The notes under the pieces were generated by a model. The model was given only the letters and a program-made list of their open reading frames with translations. It was not told the DNA's origin and ran no database searches. Made by a program: the position numbers and the translations under genes. Source: Euonymus europaeus (taxonomy: Eukaryota > Streptophyta > Magnoliopsida > Celastrales > Celastraceae). From it: 64,000 nt of DNA. The stretch lies in contig OY756966.1 of assembly GCA_963580455.1 (NCBI GenBank), positions 23,253,001 through 23,317,000 of the forward strand, read 5' to 3'. The first letter of the stretch is position 1; the number at the start of each line of letters is the position of its first letter. Shown piece after piece: positions 1-13,144 of the stretch.

Positions 1-1271
1 TTAATTGGGTTAAGATAGATATTTATACAATTTTTTTTAATGGTGTAGATTAGAACATTTAATCTAATAGTAGAGAGGTAGACCATTTTTGTACTGTTAT
101 ATGGATAGACTGTTTTGTAGTTCAGCGCACATGGACCTAAACAATTACACGTAACTAAATATATTAGGAGATCCTTGGAGACCGATAAACAATGCCAATA
201 GGATTTTTAAATAATTAGTCTAATATAATTCTCAACAATTTATAAAACACCCCATCGATTTTAATATTTCATGTCTTTTGGAAGAAAAAAAAATCCTTCA
301 AAATCAATACTTTAATACTTTCTCAAACATTGAAATAGATTATTTTTAAAAACCTCTACTAAAAAATATTCAAAACCGCAAATCTCATAATCAATTAAAA
401 TCGCAACTTTAAAAACATCTCATTTCCGTTATTCCCTATTTTGCCAAGCCAACGACTTTCAAAATTAGATAATTAAGAAGCTCCTAAATGAGTTTATTTC
501 TACGGAACAAATTTTCTTCTCATATTTTTCCTAAATATAAAATCTGTTAATTTTAGAAATATTTAAAAATTAGAAAATTATATGCTTCTAATTTTTCTAA
601 AGAATTTTACATTCTAGCCCAACCCAGTCAATAAACATATTGAGGCCGAAGGCCTGTTAATTTTTACTGTGCAGAACCACAGGTGAAGTAATGGTAGGAA
701 AGCAGAACAACAGGAAGAGAGCGGAGCGACCCGAGAATCAAGATCCATAAAGAAAAGAAAAAAAAATACTCCGACAACTCCCCGAATATTAATGATTGGC
801 AATTAGATTGTAGGTAATCTCGAAGAACTCCGACATGAGTCTCACCCTTTTTTCTTTATTCAATTTTTTTAATAAGTTTAAATATAATTTAATCATATCT
901 ATTGTTTAGAAAAAACTGATATTTGGATGGTATATTTCTTATGTCTAGTTTGTTGTGAGACAAAATAAAAGTATCAAGATTTATATTTTTTGCATTTAAT
1001 ATGTTAACTCTTATCTTAAATGTTCTGTATAAAATAAAAATGAATGGTAGGTGTTTTAATATCATATGATATGCATCGTATAAGAGTATTTTTCGTATAA
1101 AGTTAAATAATTCTAAATTTCTAAAAAATATTCAAATTCAAATACTCGATAACATTATTGAATGATAATTTTATATTATACGAAAATCTTATCCCTCCTC
1201 CAAACGAATCCTTAAGCTCTTATCGTCGTCTACTCTCACAACCGTCGACCCAGAATTGACTGGACCTACTT
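1..1271. other. Intergenic, no gene recognised
   Basis: AT-rich DNA with many A and T runs. A slightly GC-richer patch around 690-800 has no recognisable protein in any frame. I see no repeat with defined ends here. Confidence 0.5.
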
Positions 1272-1530
1272 GAAAAGGAAAGTCCTTCGCTGCCCTCTTA
1301 ATTTACATTGATGATCTATTGCTTACAGAAAATGATTCGGATGCCATGAAAGCTCTCTTGCATTTCCTCATACACGATTCCAGATCAAAGACCTTGGGGA
1401 TCTTAAGTTCTTCTTGGGCATTGAAGTATCTCGCTCCAAACAAGGCATTTGCATGTCACAAAGGAAGTATATCTTGGACATTCTCAAAGATGGAGGAATG
1501 AAAACGTGTCGGGTGCACTCCCAATAAATA
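1272..1530 (+). pseudogene. Copia reverse transcriptase fragment
   Basis: A short, isolated piece of a Ty1/copia reverse transcriptase. It reads through the YxDD-type active-site block (LLIYIDDLLLTEND), then shifts frame near 1365, and continues with the conserved text KDLGDLKFFLGIEVSRS and SQRKYILDILKDGGM. The two parts lie in different frames, so at least one indel has occurred. No LTR, integrase or RNase H is seen on either side. It differs from the full copia at 7842, whose equivalent block is LLHVDDMLIAG, so it comes from another copia lineage. It is dead and only marks an old insertion. Confidence 0.85.
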
Positions 1531-2618
1531 AAATACCAAAACGTTATCATTTAACGTACCATATATCAAAACAGTTTAAAAAATCATTTAAATTTATAAA
1601 ACCGGAACCATTTCATAACCATTTATCACTGGGTACTCATTTATCATTTAATTTTTTTCAATTTCTTTCATAATTGGTTGAATAATCGTTTCCAAACACT
1701 CATACCCTAACCCAAAATATGAATCATGCATAGAAAATATATTAAAAGATAGAATCAATATTTTTTTGATAAGTCTAAGATACTTATTAATAGCGAAAGA
1801 TATTAAATAATACAAATAGATACAAATAGAAAGGAGTGCAATGTTCAGACGAACTATATGATAATATCATATTATTTCTTAGACATCAACAGCCCAACAA
1901 AACAAATAATTAGACAAGTGGTTAAGTTATTTACTTGTTTATACACGTGTGTAAGAAGTAATTAGACTAGTGGATCGAATAGTGCACGGATTGAGTTTTT
2001 TTCCATTCCTAGTCATCACTGTGAATTTCTTGTTCGTCTTTATTTTGGTTCCATCTCAACTTCATATGCAATGTGGAAAAAGTTGATAAGAACATGCTTA
2101 TTGGGATTCAAATTCCTTATCTTCCGAGACCCATTGGGCCATTACATATGGCCTATCAAATTTTCTTGGATTTCGGATTCAGCCCATCAGCCAAACCGCA
2201 CTGTGCTGCCTGGGCCCTTCAGCATGAGGCAGTGTTAATGTTCCCAACTAGCTAATGTGAATGGTCTATGCCAGGTAATATGATGTTTTTCTTATGAGCT
2301 CAAAAGAAGAAATGTTTAAGTCATCACCCGACCCGGTTTGAGTTTAAGTTCATATTTACATTCAAGGAATAATTTTTCAGGAAAAAAAAAATATGCAATT
2401 TAGACTTTGTTTAGTGGAGATCATGTATAAACTGTTAAATTAAAGTTGTGTATAAGCTATCAAATTAAATTATTTTAAGTTGAGCAGATGTTTGAAAGTG
2501 TTAATTTATTCATATCGTAAAAGTTATCAATTTACCAATAAATAAGGGTAGTGAGTGTCTAAACGGAAAATGAGAGGAAGAAGCTTGCTTTTCACTCTGC
2601 CTCTTAGTGCTGTTTTCA
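1531..2618. other. Intergenic, no gene recognised
   Basis: AT-rich sequence without a recognisable protein. A patch at about 2090-2260 has several TGGGCC/GGCCCA-type hexamers and a 60-codon open frame that matches nothing I know. I call no gene. Confidence 0.4.
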
Positions 2619-2732
2619 TGTTTGATACAGAGTATAAGCTAATTTATACTGTATCGGATATACTCTCAGACATTCTTAGCTTTTACATTTTACGATAACT
2701 TATATTATATCACACATATTCTCTACCAAACA
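2619..2732. repeat. Short MITE-like inverted repeat, copy 1
   Basis: About 114 bp that begins TTTGATACAGAGTATAAGCT and ends with the roughly inverted CTCTACCAAACA. The same unit recurs at 57746-57855, and half copies lie near 3255-3285 and 3905-3945. The ends are inverted and the interior can fold back. Size and dispersion suit a small non-autonomous DNA transposon, but I could not fix a target duplication, so the superfamily is open. Confidence 0.5.
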
Positions 2733-4335
2733 TAAACGTATACGTGATAAACAAACAGTGACTTAATAAGCCAATAATTGAACATAGTGTGAAACATTGG
2801 TGGAGGTAAACCTAGTAGTAGTACATTTTCTCCAGTCGGACCAAATGATTATCCAGGGCATCACAATAATTTTTAAAAAGTGACGTGTCAAGTGGCCATT
2901 GGCGGATGGATTAGGAAAATCTTGGGGGGATGGCGTCGTCGAGATCTGTTTGTTTCGTTAAAGATTGGATGCTCTTTTTTAGTGCATATATGTAGTCCTT
3001 ATCATCAATAACTCCAAAAACAGGTGTTACGGGCTCCAGCTGTTCTTGACGTGTCCAAAATATGTGGCTCTAAATTATCTCCCACTTTAGTCATCGTCAT
3101 CAACTTGCATGCATTGACCACTCGCAAAATCGTTTTCACACTTGGCTTCACTCCTCAATTTTCATTAATTTGATGAAAATGGGATAGGGCGGCAATCCTA
3201 TTGCATGAAATGTATACTTATTTTATATCACAACATTTATGTGTATTCGAGGGAGGGTTCGTGTAGTTTATACTCTGTTAAACATAATTTTAGATATATT
3301 CAAATATTAATACTATTTGTATCAACTTATACATAAGTTAATTGATTGTCGTTATATGAATAGTTGTGATTTAAAAAAGTATAGATTTCATGAAATTTAG
3401 ATTGCAACTCTCGCATCTTCGACAAAAATATAGCAATATGTTTCTTTTCTTTTTCAAGCTATTTGTTTCTATATAGTGTGCCGGATAAACTTACGAGATA
3501 AACTACTTGGGTGACGTGGAGGGTGAAAACCCGTTGTATTCGTGGAAAAACCAAAATGAATATGAACAGACGAAAAGTTTGTGTGTTGTTATCGTTTCAA
3601 TATTGACCCGGCTCGTGAATACATATTTATGATAAAAAAATTGAAATATTAAGAGAAGTTTTTCCCTTTTTCAAATCCTAAAACTCTTTTTGAAGCATCA
3701 ACAAAAAATCAAGCGGAGAAACCCCTACATGACCAAAGAATAAGCACCAACTTGAGCTATTTTGACTCTAATTATATCAATGCAGTGAAGATTCGAAACC
3801 ATTCATTGTGGTAGGACTTGTTCATACACAATACGATAACATTGTTCATATGTATAAACGTAATTGTCTTATTGTCTTATTAAGTTTATTTATCTCTGCA
3901 CACTAGTTTATATTCTATCAAATATACTCTCTACCAATCACACGCTTATCATGTGTCCATGTCACTCTGTCTCTTGGACCCGCTTTGGTTGTCAAGAGCA
4001 GTATATGTGTCAGCATCGAAGATCCAATTTGAGTGCCTAAATCAAGTCAATCTAACTTATGTACCGACCCATCATCGTTTTGTACAAAACTATCAGTCTT
4101 CTGGTGAGGTTAAGGAGAGGGGCTACGCCTGATACTTGGAGGGGTTGAAGGAGAATGAGATTTATAACTATTGGGTTACGAAGAAATGGGTTGACTTGTC
4201 ACGATCCTGTTGGTCCATGTCATTTTCTTTTTAATTTAAAATTGTCAAAATTCTAGCAAAGCAATTGTCTAACGGCTAAGTGTTTATTCCTATATAATTA
4301 CATGTTTAGTTCGCAATCAATTGTTAGCTAGGATA
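2733..4335. other. Intergenic, no gene recognised
   Basis: AT-rich DNA with no supported gene. It holds partial relatives of the 2619 repeat: an inverted half at about 3255-3285 (reading TTTATACTCTGTTAAACA) and a diverged one at about 3905-3945. Confidence 0.4.
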
Positions 4336-4339
4336 ACAA

Positions 4340-4445
4340 GTGAGCCTACGATTGAGTGATAATCATTATGCATATAAGGATTGACTCTTTCAATAGGGAG
4401 CAAGTTCGAATCATTTCATCCCCAATTTCCCTGAATCAAAAAATT
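4340..4445 (+). repeat. tRNA-derived SINE-like head
   Basis: A degenerate A-box-like stretch (ACGATTGAGTGAT) is followed some 50 bp later by an exact B-box core, GTTCGAATC. This is the layout of the tRNA-related head of plant SINEs. The end is ragged, with an A-rich stretch near 4436, and I found no target duplication. The call rests on the B-box alone. Confidence 0.35.
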
Positions 4446-6610
4446 GTTAGCTAGGATCATTGGTGATGCCATATAATGATGTAAACTTGTGTCACCATAA
4501 TAATAATAATAATAATATTATCAAGGCCAAGTATTATAATGATATTAAAAAAGAATGTTCTATGATCCCCTATTTAAATAATTGGACGTAATTATATTAT
4601 CACACACACCCCGAATCCCGCGGCAACCCTATCTGTCCTTATTTGGTTAAATTATGACAACCTATATATAGTGGTGGGTTAGTACAAAGTACAAACAAAA
4701 TGTATAATAAAAATTAATTAAATAATATTAATGATCAAAATTTAATTTAATTAATCAAAACATGATGCATGTTGTGATTATCATGATATATACGTCCTTC
4801 TTTGCCAATTTTTTTTCCCATGGCTCTTTCTTTTTGTTTTTATCATGTGGAGTATATTAGAAAAAACTCTGTAACATAGGCCTATTTGGGCCCATTTTAT
4901 ATAGTCGATGACAATATCATATAAATTTGCCTTTGAACATCGCTTCATGATCAGGTCCGCGAGAATAGAAGTTTTCCATATGATGACAAGAAAAATTGGG
5001 TAAGAATTCAACTCGTGACCACAATAATATTACTCTTAGTGAGAATCGAAATTAAAACCTCCTGATTATATACTATTTGATTTTGGGGAGATTCGTCAGT
5101 ACATTATCACCCAATTGATTCTTTGTAGACCCATTCAATCTCGATCTATATAGTCCATTCTGACAAGTTATTAACCGAAATTAATCAATCAACATGACAT
5201 GATCTAGAACGACAAGTATTGGAGAAATTTGTATGCTAACTCAGATTAGTTAATTAGTATAATATTGACCCCCCACCCACCTTAACTACTTTAGAGGCCC
5301 ACATAGAGAGCCCATGTGAATGGGACATGGGAATTTTAATTTGTTGCTAAAACGGTGTGCTGATGGACTTATGAGGTAATGGGGTCCCTAATCTTGACCC
5401 TTAAAAATGGCTTAAATTAGCAAAATGGCTGCGGACAATGTTGCACTTTCTTGTGTGATGTGGCAAAACAAAAGTGCAAGAATCTGTATAATAATATAAC
5501 ATAAACATGTACTACTAATCGTCCTAGATCATGTTTTGATTAATTAAATTTCGATTATTCATATTATTAGAAGAAGAATCACATTAGATTCTTGGCAAAC
5601 TGTCTATTAATATTATCCACAAACATATTCGTACTTGGGCGCAATGACAGGGGCCGCCTAAAGCTCTCAAATCCTCGAGACAATGATATTTTTAAAAAAT
5701 GTCATTATTATAGTAGTTCGAAACTCGTTCAATCAATATTTAGAGTTCTTAAAGTGAAACTTACGGACGCCCGTATATGAGCAGAACTGTATGAAATACA
5801 ATCATGGATGCAAACATACATAGATGAAATCATTTATTTATAGATATGTACATAAATGATTTCCCCACCACCTATTCTCTACCCATCCCAACCCCTCCGG
5901 AAGAAGTAATTAATCATTAAAAAAATATACAAATTGTATTCTTCATAAAGAATAGTCAATTAAAAAATAATATTTCAATTAAATTCTCGAAAGGGACCGA
6001 CAGAATTGGTCTATGAACACAACCCCAATATTCTTCTTACTCAACTATATATATATTTACACCTGAAGAAAAATTAAATATATATATTTGAACCTTTCTC
6101 ATGCAAAGACAAATTTGACCTTCTCAATGACCTTTCAAATTTTCAATAAGTCGATTAGCCAGTGGTAGTTTCGGCATTTGACATTCACGAAACAATTTCT
6201 GGATACGGGGCCCCCGATCATAACACGCAATGAGAAATACTATCCGTTGGATTCACCGGCATCATCGCAATCCAACGTTTCAAGTGACGAAGTCGAACGC
6301 TTTGAAATGTTTCGGTGGCAAATCACGTAAATAAAGAGCTGACTCAACTCACTTACTGACTGATTCATTAAAGCCAAAGACACGTTGGTTCTACGCGCCG
6401 AGAACACGTCTTCGTGCTTTATTGTCTTTTTTTATTTCACGAACTTCGCCAGCTAAGCAAGGCTTTGCTGGTGACATTGACGCCTGCTGACTGTGAAATG
6501 AAAACCTTTAGACGTACTTCTTCAAGGTAGTTAATTTCAATTTTCCCTGCATGTGGATAGAAGTATGTTTTACTCTAAAAGATGTGACGTGTTTGGATAA
6601 TTTTTTTTAT
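4446..6610. other. Intergenic, no gene recognised
   Basis: AT-rich DNA. A TAA microsatellite lies at about 4497-4516. A more balanced block at about 6150-6500 has no readable frame of note and resembles promoter or UTR-type DNA, with no gene attached that I can identify. Confidence 0.4.
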
Positions 6611-6613
6611 TAC

Positions 6614-6700
6614 CTATATTTTGAGATCCGGGGTGGTACAGTGGCTTAAATCACTCGAACCTTCGAGTGTCTTGCCCCAATTTGAAGCACAAAAAAAAAA
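6614..6700 (+). repeat. Short SINE-like unit with A tail
   Basis: The unit carries TGGTACAGTGG, which fits the pol III A-box consensus TRGYNNARNNG. A poor B-box-like CTTCGAGTG follows, and the unit ends in a run of about ten A (near 6691-6700). It is very short for a SINE, so it may be a truncated copy or chance. Confidence 0.3.
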
Positions 6701-7699
6701 TGGTAAATTTGTAATGTATTTTGTAACAATTTTAATGATAAATTTTTTATTTGAAATAAAAATTAAAATTATTGTAAAAAATATGTGACAAATTTAAACT
6801 GTCAGATCTAAAATCTAAATAACTAATTTTAGATCTATATGATTTTGATTTTTGTTTGAAACAAAAAAAAATAATAACTTTGGGATCGTTACGATGGACA
6901 CTATAAATTTATTATTTTTCTAGATTTTTTTTAAAATTTAGTACTCCAAATTTGACCAATTGAGGTCCTATATTTTGATAGCCAATTGATGAAAGTGTAT
7001 GTATTGGAAAGATTTTGAATTTAGTTTTCATTAAAAAAGTAATATTATTGATTCAATTTATCACGTTATCAAGTTAAAATTTTATACTTGCATGAATCTG
7101 ACGGTTCGAATTTAGAGTCATATGAATATCGAAAGGATGAGCTAATACGAGGTCGTTCTCGGTTAAAATACTAGCCCTAGTCCATTACAACAATTTCATA
7201 TACCATAATCCAAGTAGTTTCCATTCTCAATTACTTATTAGACAAATCCAAAGCTCATCAAGTGATAAGTGCTCTCGAAAAAATAATCTAAGGGGAGCTT
7301 TGTTACAAATAGAGTTAAGAATTTATAGAAGGGTAGCAAAGTCTGACAGAGTTACAGTGCTCTAGAAAAAATATATTTCAAGATTATTGATCGAAAGGAG
7401 ATCGGGAATAAATAGATATCTAGATAATAATTAAACAAAATAAATATCTATATTAAGTACATTTAAAGGACTAGTTAGGAGAAATATGCGTGTGTATACA
7501 CATGTAAAATTTATACGAAATTGACTTAGGAATCTAGACTTGGAATTAGGATTCTAGCACTAAATCTATGAAATGAGTTTAGTTTTAATTTTTAAGGGGA
7601 CTTTTCGTACGAATATTCGATTAAAGTTGAAATAAAAATATTCATAAAACTTTTTTTTTAAAAAAAAAGAGGAGGGGGAGGGGGGTTGGGGCTGGGGCT
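6701..7699. other. Intergenic, no gene recognised
   Basis: AT-rich sequence with no supported gene. The right end (7655-7715) is a purine-rich, G-run stretch that merges into the left end of the old MULE. Confidence 0.4.
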
Positions 7700-7841
7700 T
7701 GAGCTTGAGCAGGATGGAATATTTTCAATTTGATAACTCCAAGATAAAACAACGCATGTGAGTAACGTAAGGTTTCGTTTTTCTGCCTATTTGGTAACTC
7801 GGTCAATTTTTTTAAATTTTGGACAGTTAACATACTGACAT

Positions 7842-8122
7842 TGTTAAATATGGATACTATTAGTTTGGGTTATATTGGACTTATACATGAGTTTTATGTA
7901 TTGGGCTGGTTGATATTTTTTATATCCAAAAAAAAAGAGGGGATATATATATAACCCTTATTCCTTGTAACCCTAGAATTTGATTGAGAGAAAATAAGAA
8001 TACTGCAGCCGCCGTGGACGTACACATCATTGGCCGAACCACGTTAAAATCTTGTGTCTCTTGCTTGATTTCTTTATTGCCTGACTGATTGAATGATTGA
8101 TTGTGCTTAATTCATCCTTACA
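7842..8122 (+). repeat. Copia 5' LTR
   Basis: 281 bp, starting TGTTAAATATGGATAC and ending CATCCTTACA. It carries a TATATATATAA stretch at about 7943-7953, a plausible TATA box for the element's own transcription. It is the partner of 16989-17269. Confidence 0.97.
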
Positions 8123-8124
8123 AT

Positions 8125-8137
8125 TGGTATCGGAGCC
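8125..8137 (+). promoter_or_regulatory. Copia primer binding site
   Basis: TGGTATCGGAGCC, two bases inside the 5' LTR, close to the usual plant copia site TGGTATCAGAGC that is complementary to the 3' end of initiator tRNA-Met. It differs by A to G at one base. Confidence 0.9.
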
Positions 8138-9149
8138 AGGTTCGATAGCGAGAGAGATCAAGAGTTGGGTGGTGTTTGAATCAAAGCTGCGGGCAAACAA
8201 TTGAGATGAAATTGTTTGGCTATTCGAACCAAAAAAAACTTGTGTAATTGGACGAAGCTAATTGAGATCTAATTTGAGTGGGAGCTATGGCTACCGATGA
8301 AGCAAAAGTTGTTGGGTTTGAGAAATTTGATGGTACTGACTTCGCATATTGGCGTATGCAAATTGAAGATTTCTTGTATGGGAAGAAGTTGCACTTGCCT
8401 CTTCTTGGTAAGCAACCAGAAAAGATGCTCGATGATGAGTGGAAGCTTTTAGACAGACAAGTGTTAGGAGTTATTCGATTGACTCTAACACGGAGTGTTG
8501 CTCACATTGTTGCTAAGGCGGCAACTACGAAGGAGCTCATGGATACATTGTCAGAGATGTATGAGACGCCAACTGCGAATCACAAAGTTCACTTGATGAA
8601 AAAGTTGTTCAATTTTAAGATGCAAGAAGATACTCCTGTCGCAAAGCACTTGAATGAGTTCAATGATATTGTAAATCAATTGGAGTCGGTTGAAATTGAT
8701 TTTGAAGATGAAGTGCGGGCATTGATTGTCTTGGCATCTTTGCCAAATAGTTGGGAGATTATGAGAACAGCTGTGAGTAATTCTACTGGCAAACAGAAAC
8801 TTACCTACGGTGCTGTAAGACCATCCACAACAGCATCTCTTAACAGATTCTCTAAACTCCAGCAAAAATACACAATTTTATCAATTTACAGTTTTTGAAA
8901 CAGTAACAGTACACATCAGTTACTCCAAATCAATACTCTAAATCATTTAAATATTCATTTATACAATAACCTTTTATTTAATTAAACTCAATTTATTTTA
9001 CTATTGAAAACAAGATCAAACCTAACCATTTTAATAATCATAACATGATATAAATATTAATAATTTTTTTTGTTTGGTAGTTGACATTAATAAATAATTT
9101 ATTTGATAACTAATTTGTGTCGCTATAAATGGAGTTGTTAGATTTTGTG

Positions 9150-9345
9150 GTTGAAAATGTGATTATTGAATGTGTGGATAATTTGAGGTTGTTGGGACAT
9201 GTGGTTCTAAATGAGTTGTTGGAATATGTGGTTATTTTGTGGTTGTGGATGTAGTTGTTGGAATATGTGGTTGTGGATGTAGTTGTTGGAATATGTGGTT
9301 ATTTTGTGGTTATTGGAATATGTGGTTCAGAATTGTTTGTTGAGT
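9150..9345. repeat. G/T-rich imperfect repeat inside the Harbinger
   Basis: Irregular reiteration of units such as GTTGTTGGAATATGTGGTT upstream of the transposase start. Unit lengths vary, so it looks like slippage rather than a regular satellite. It occupies the presumed 5' leader of the transposase. Confidence 0.6.
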
Positions 9346-9444
9346 TTGTATGGAGATTATTATTGTGAAAATTTTCTATATAAAGCAATCAAGTTCTAAT
9401 GTTTTATACATCTCCAAACTATCATTTATATATCAATAATATCA

Positions 9445-10731
9445 ATGGATTTCTTTGCAAGGCGAAGAAAGCAAAAGATCACAGCTGATCCACGTGAAGA
9501 TGATGTTGTTGTGCAAACATTGGCGGTACGGTTAGCTACGGAGTACCAAGGATCATCCTCCAATCGTCGTTTCGGAGAAAGACGATCATATATCGATCGT
9601 AGTACTTTGATGGGCCATGATCGGTTTTTCAACGATTATTTTTCAGATAATCCCGTATACGGTCCAGAGCTATTTCGAAGGAGATTTCGTATGAGTCGTA
9701 CTCTCTTCAATCGTATCCAAACTGCGATAGAAGGAAGTTCACCATATTTTCAGCAAAGAAGAAATGCTGCTGGAAAATTGGGATTATCATGTATTCAAAA
9801 GATGACAGCTGCACTTCGGATGCTTGCATACGGTGTTTCAGCTGATTTTATGGATGAATATATCAGAATTGGGGAGACTACGGCACTTGAAAGTCTAAAA
9901 AAATTTGTCAAGTGTGTAATCACTTTGTTTGGTGAAGAGTACTTACGATCACCAACTTCCGAAGATCTGGCCAGGTTACTTGCAATTGGTGAAGCCCGTG
10001 GCTTTCCGGGCATGTTGGGAAGCATTGATTGTATGCATTGGAAGTGGAAGAATTGTCCTAGCGCCTGAAAAGGTATGTATTCCGGACATGTACATGAACC
10101 AACTACAATTTTGGAAGCTGTTGCATCCTACGACCTTTGGATCTGGCATGCATTCTTTGGAATGCCAGGATCTCACAATGATATCAACGTCTTGGAACGA
10201 TCTACTGTTTTCCAAGAGCTTGCAATGGGTCGTGCTCCTTCAGTGCATTATTCTGTCAATGGTCGTAACTATACAATGGGATATTACTTAGCTGATGGCA
10301 TCTATCCTTCTTGGGCTACATTTGTCAAAACAGTTCCAGCACCTCAAAACCGCAAACTTAGACACTTCGCCAAGTGCCAAGAATCTGCAAGGAAAGATGT
10401 TGAACGTGCTTTCGGAGTCCTACAAGCCCGATTTGCAATTGTTCGTGCACCGGCTCGGTTTCTTCAAACTGATACACTCTCTGACATCATGACCGCTTGT
10501 ATCATATTACATAATATGATAGTTGAAGATGAGAGAGATTCATATCGACAGGTTGATATTCTTGAATATGAACAAATAAGTGAAAGTCCGTCTCTCGTAG
10601 AAACATCAAACAATACGGGAGATGTTTTGGAGTTCATTCGAAGTCACCATCGGATTAGGGATAGAGAAGTTCATACTCAATTGCAACTCGATATTATTGA
10701 TCATTTGTGGAATCTTCACAGTGACGAATGA
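9445..10731 (+). pseudogene. PIF/Harbinger DDE transposase with one nonsense codon
   Basis: A nuclease that cuts and pastes the element, usually working with the Myb-like partner protein. The frame from the ATG at 9445 to the stop at 10731 spans 429 codons, the usual size. It is interrupted once, by TGA at 10066-10068. The text before it (DCMHWKWKNCPSA) and after it (KGMYSGHVHEPT) are in the same frame, and the family normally has Trp here, so one G-to-A change made the stop. All three catalytic acidic residues are visible: Asp in GSIDCMHW, Asp in GMPGSHNDINVL and Glu in KDVERAFGVLQARF. The first and second domains are otherwise clean. It is therefore recently inactivated, unless readthrough occurs. 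Confidence 0.93.
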
Positions 10732-10732
10732 T

Positions 10733-10886
10733 ATTATGTATGTGTGGTTGTAGTGTGTACTTTTATTATGTATGTGTGGTTGTAGTGTTTACTTTTATTA
10801 TGTATGCGTGGTTGTAGTGTGTACTTTTATTATGCAAGCGTGGTTGTAGTGTTTACTTTTATTATGTATGCGTGGTTGTAGTGTTT
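10733..10886. repeat. 32-bp minisatellite after the transposase
   Basis: About five head-to-tail copies of a 32-bp unit containing TGTGTGGTTGTAGTGT and ACTTTTATTATG, starting right after the transposase stop. Copies differ by single bases (TGTG or TGCG; GTGT or GTTT). Confidence 0.9.
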
Positions 10887-11063
10887 ACAATTATGCAATT
10901 GTATTGGGAATATGTAATTTGATTATCCAAATATATTAGTATTAATACCATGATTTGATTATGCAATATTATCCAAATTTGATTGTGCAGTAGTCTCAAA
11001 CATTGTCAATACCATAATATAATTCAAAAACAATAATACGACAATAACCAAATAAATGAGTTT

Positions 11064-12181
11064 TCAACGTCCACGCCTCTCTAGGATCTGAGCTTGCAAA
11101 CCCTCAATGTACTGGCGTTGCACATCAGTTAGAGACTTCACATCTGTCATCATGATTTGGAACTCCCTCTCCATCCTGAGCTGCTCAACCTTCTCCAACT
11201 TGGCAACTGCCAAATGCCTCTCTGCTTCGGCTTTCACTTTCTCAACCTCTAGTTTATTAGCTTCCATAGCCAAATGCTCATTCCATTCTTTTTCAACTCT
11301 AACTCTCTCAGATTCAGCAAGTGCCATCCTATCTTCATGTGCTTTCTTTTGTTCTAGTGTTAGTTGGCCGACAACTTCAACAAGTCCACTGTGATCGACC
11401 TTGCCTTTTTTCCTAGCCTCTTTTTCAGCATTGCGCCCAATTGGTCTTTCAACAGAAATCGAACCCGAGAACTCATCATCTTCCAAGTTAATAGCATTTG
11501 CAGAAGAATAATTTGAAGCACCAGTTTGCTTTCTTTTTGAGGAAGAGCCAGTCATATGCAAGTTCCACTTCGGTTGATGCCTCAACATGTTCCAGCAATG
11601 ATCAAATTGAAAATGTGCCTTTGTAATCTCTTGAAACATCTCTTTCGCCATTTGAATCTGTCAAAAATTAGAACAATGATAACCGAGATGTACGTAATAT
11701 ATTTTATTAAAAAATCAGTTATACACAAAGCTAACAATCTCGTTCAATTTACCTTGTCAATCTCATTTGTACCGGATGGCCGAGATTCCTCAATTTGAGA
11801 TAAGTAGCCACAAAACTTATTCACCGCCAGTTGGATGGATGACCATCGGCTATTCAACGATCTTTCGGTTCGATTGTTGTGAGTAGGCCCTTTTGATTCA
11901 TTGTAAAGTTTAGTAATTCTTGACCAAAACGTCTTTGCCTTTTGGTCTGTCCCTTGAATAGCATCCATACTCGTGTTCAACCAAGCGAAAACCAATGTCT
12001 TGTCTTCATCGATAGAGAAGTTTCCTCCGCGATTGTTTGGTCTCTGAGAGGTTGCCCGAGTCTTCTTGGGAGATGTTACTTCCTCACGAGAGCTCACCAA
12101 TTGCACATCCTGATCTTGTGTGTTGTACTGTGTAGAATCCTCTGGGAATGGATCAAACTCTTCAATAATGTGACTATCCAT
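11064..12181 (-). CDS. PIF/Harbinger Myb/trihelix-like ORF1 protein, two exons
   Basis: The DNA-binding helper protein of PIF/Harbinger elements, needed with the transposase to move the element. Exon 1 is 12181-11753 (143 codons, from ATG). A GT-AG intron of 96 bp follows, and exon 2 is 11657-11064 (197 codons plus stop), in phase 0, giving 340 residues. Exon 1 holds a trihelix/Myb-like domain with the landmarks FSIDEDKTLVFAWLNTS, FWSRITKLYNE and RTERSLNSRWSSIQ. The C-terminal half is a charged coiled coil rich in E, K and R, ending LQAQILERRGR. Many host genes annotated as glutathione S-transferase T3-like or NAM-associated C-terminal share this domain. No stop or frameshift is visible, so this part of the element may still be functional, unlike the transposase. 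The start was chosen as the first ATG of the open frame, 140 codons before the intron. Confidence 0.9.
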
Positions 12182-13000
12182 ACCTAAAGAGATTCACGAA
12201 AAAATTACATCACAACCATGCACTCCAAGTTAATAAGGACACATATGTATCAGTAACTATCTACTCTAAGCATGTACTCTAAGCAACTTCAAGTAGTAGT
12301 ATGTAGTTAGGAAAATAGTAGTCTTCATTGGCAGAGCAAAAATATTCAGAGACAAAAAAAATGTATGTTAAAACTTAAGACAAACAGCAGTACAAGCATT
12401 GCAGTATAGGAATTAATATGTAATTTGCACTAGATATATTTAGTGGTATATTTGGTTTGAGATGAGCTTCTTTGTATGCTACAATCTATACAACTTTGGA
12501 GAATTATGCAAGGAAAAGTAATTGGAGCTGTTGACACTAGCCAAAAAATTGAAGCTTCCTTTTGAAGGAATACGTAAACTTCCATAAATTGTTAAAACCC
12601 AACTTCTATCTGAACCAAAATTGTCTTTCTTTCTTCTTCTTATATTAGCCTCAATCAATATAACATTATACACTATTAATTTCTTTCAAACTCTTTAGCC
12701 CTGCATAGAGGATAGCTTTAACAATACCAAGAGTATTAATTCAAGGAATCACAAATATATTCTCAATTGTTTATCACAAAACAGAGTAAAGATTGAAGAT
12801 TTCTTGGTCTACAAAAGCAGTGCTCTTACCTGTTAATAATCATTGAACAACATTTAGATCCTTCATATATGGAGTCACATAGAACCAGAATTAGAAAACC
12901 TGAACTATTTTCTTTCATACTCACATACAAGTAAATAACCAGATTGCACCAAGCTACTAATTCGGAAGTTCAATCACAGTTTGGAGACCAATTTTGCAAT

Positions 13001-13144
13001 CAAATCAACATAGTCAAACCAGAATTTCAACAGCTTGGGCAATCAATCTCAACCAAGAAAATAACGGATCACCAAATCAACATAGTCAAACTAGAATTTC
13101 AACAACTTGGGCAATCAATCTCAACCAAGAAAATAACGAAACCC
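13001..13144. repeat. Two-copy 72-bp tandem repeat in the Harbinger
   Basis: Two adjacent near-identical 72-bp copies, starting CAAATCAACATAGTCAAAC at 13001 and 13073. The period is a multiple of three, but I see no supported coding role. It lies upstream of ORF1 near the right terminal repeat. Confidence 0.85.
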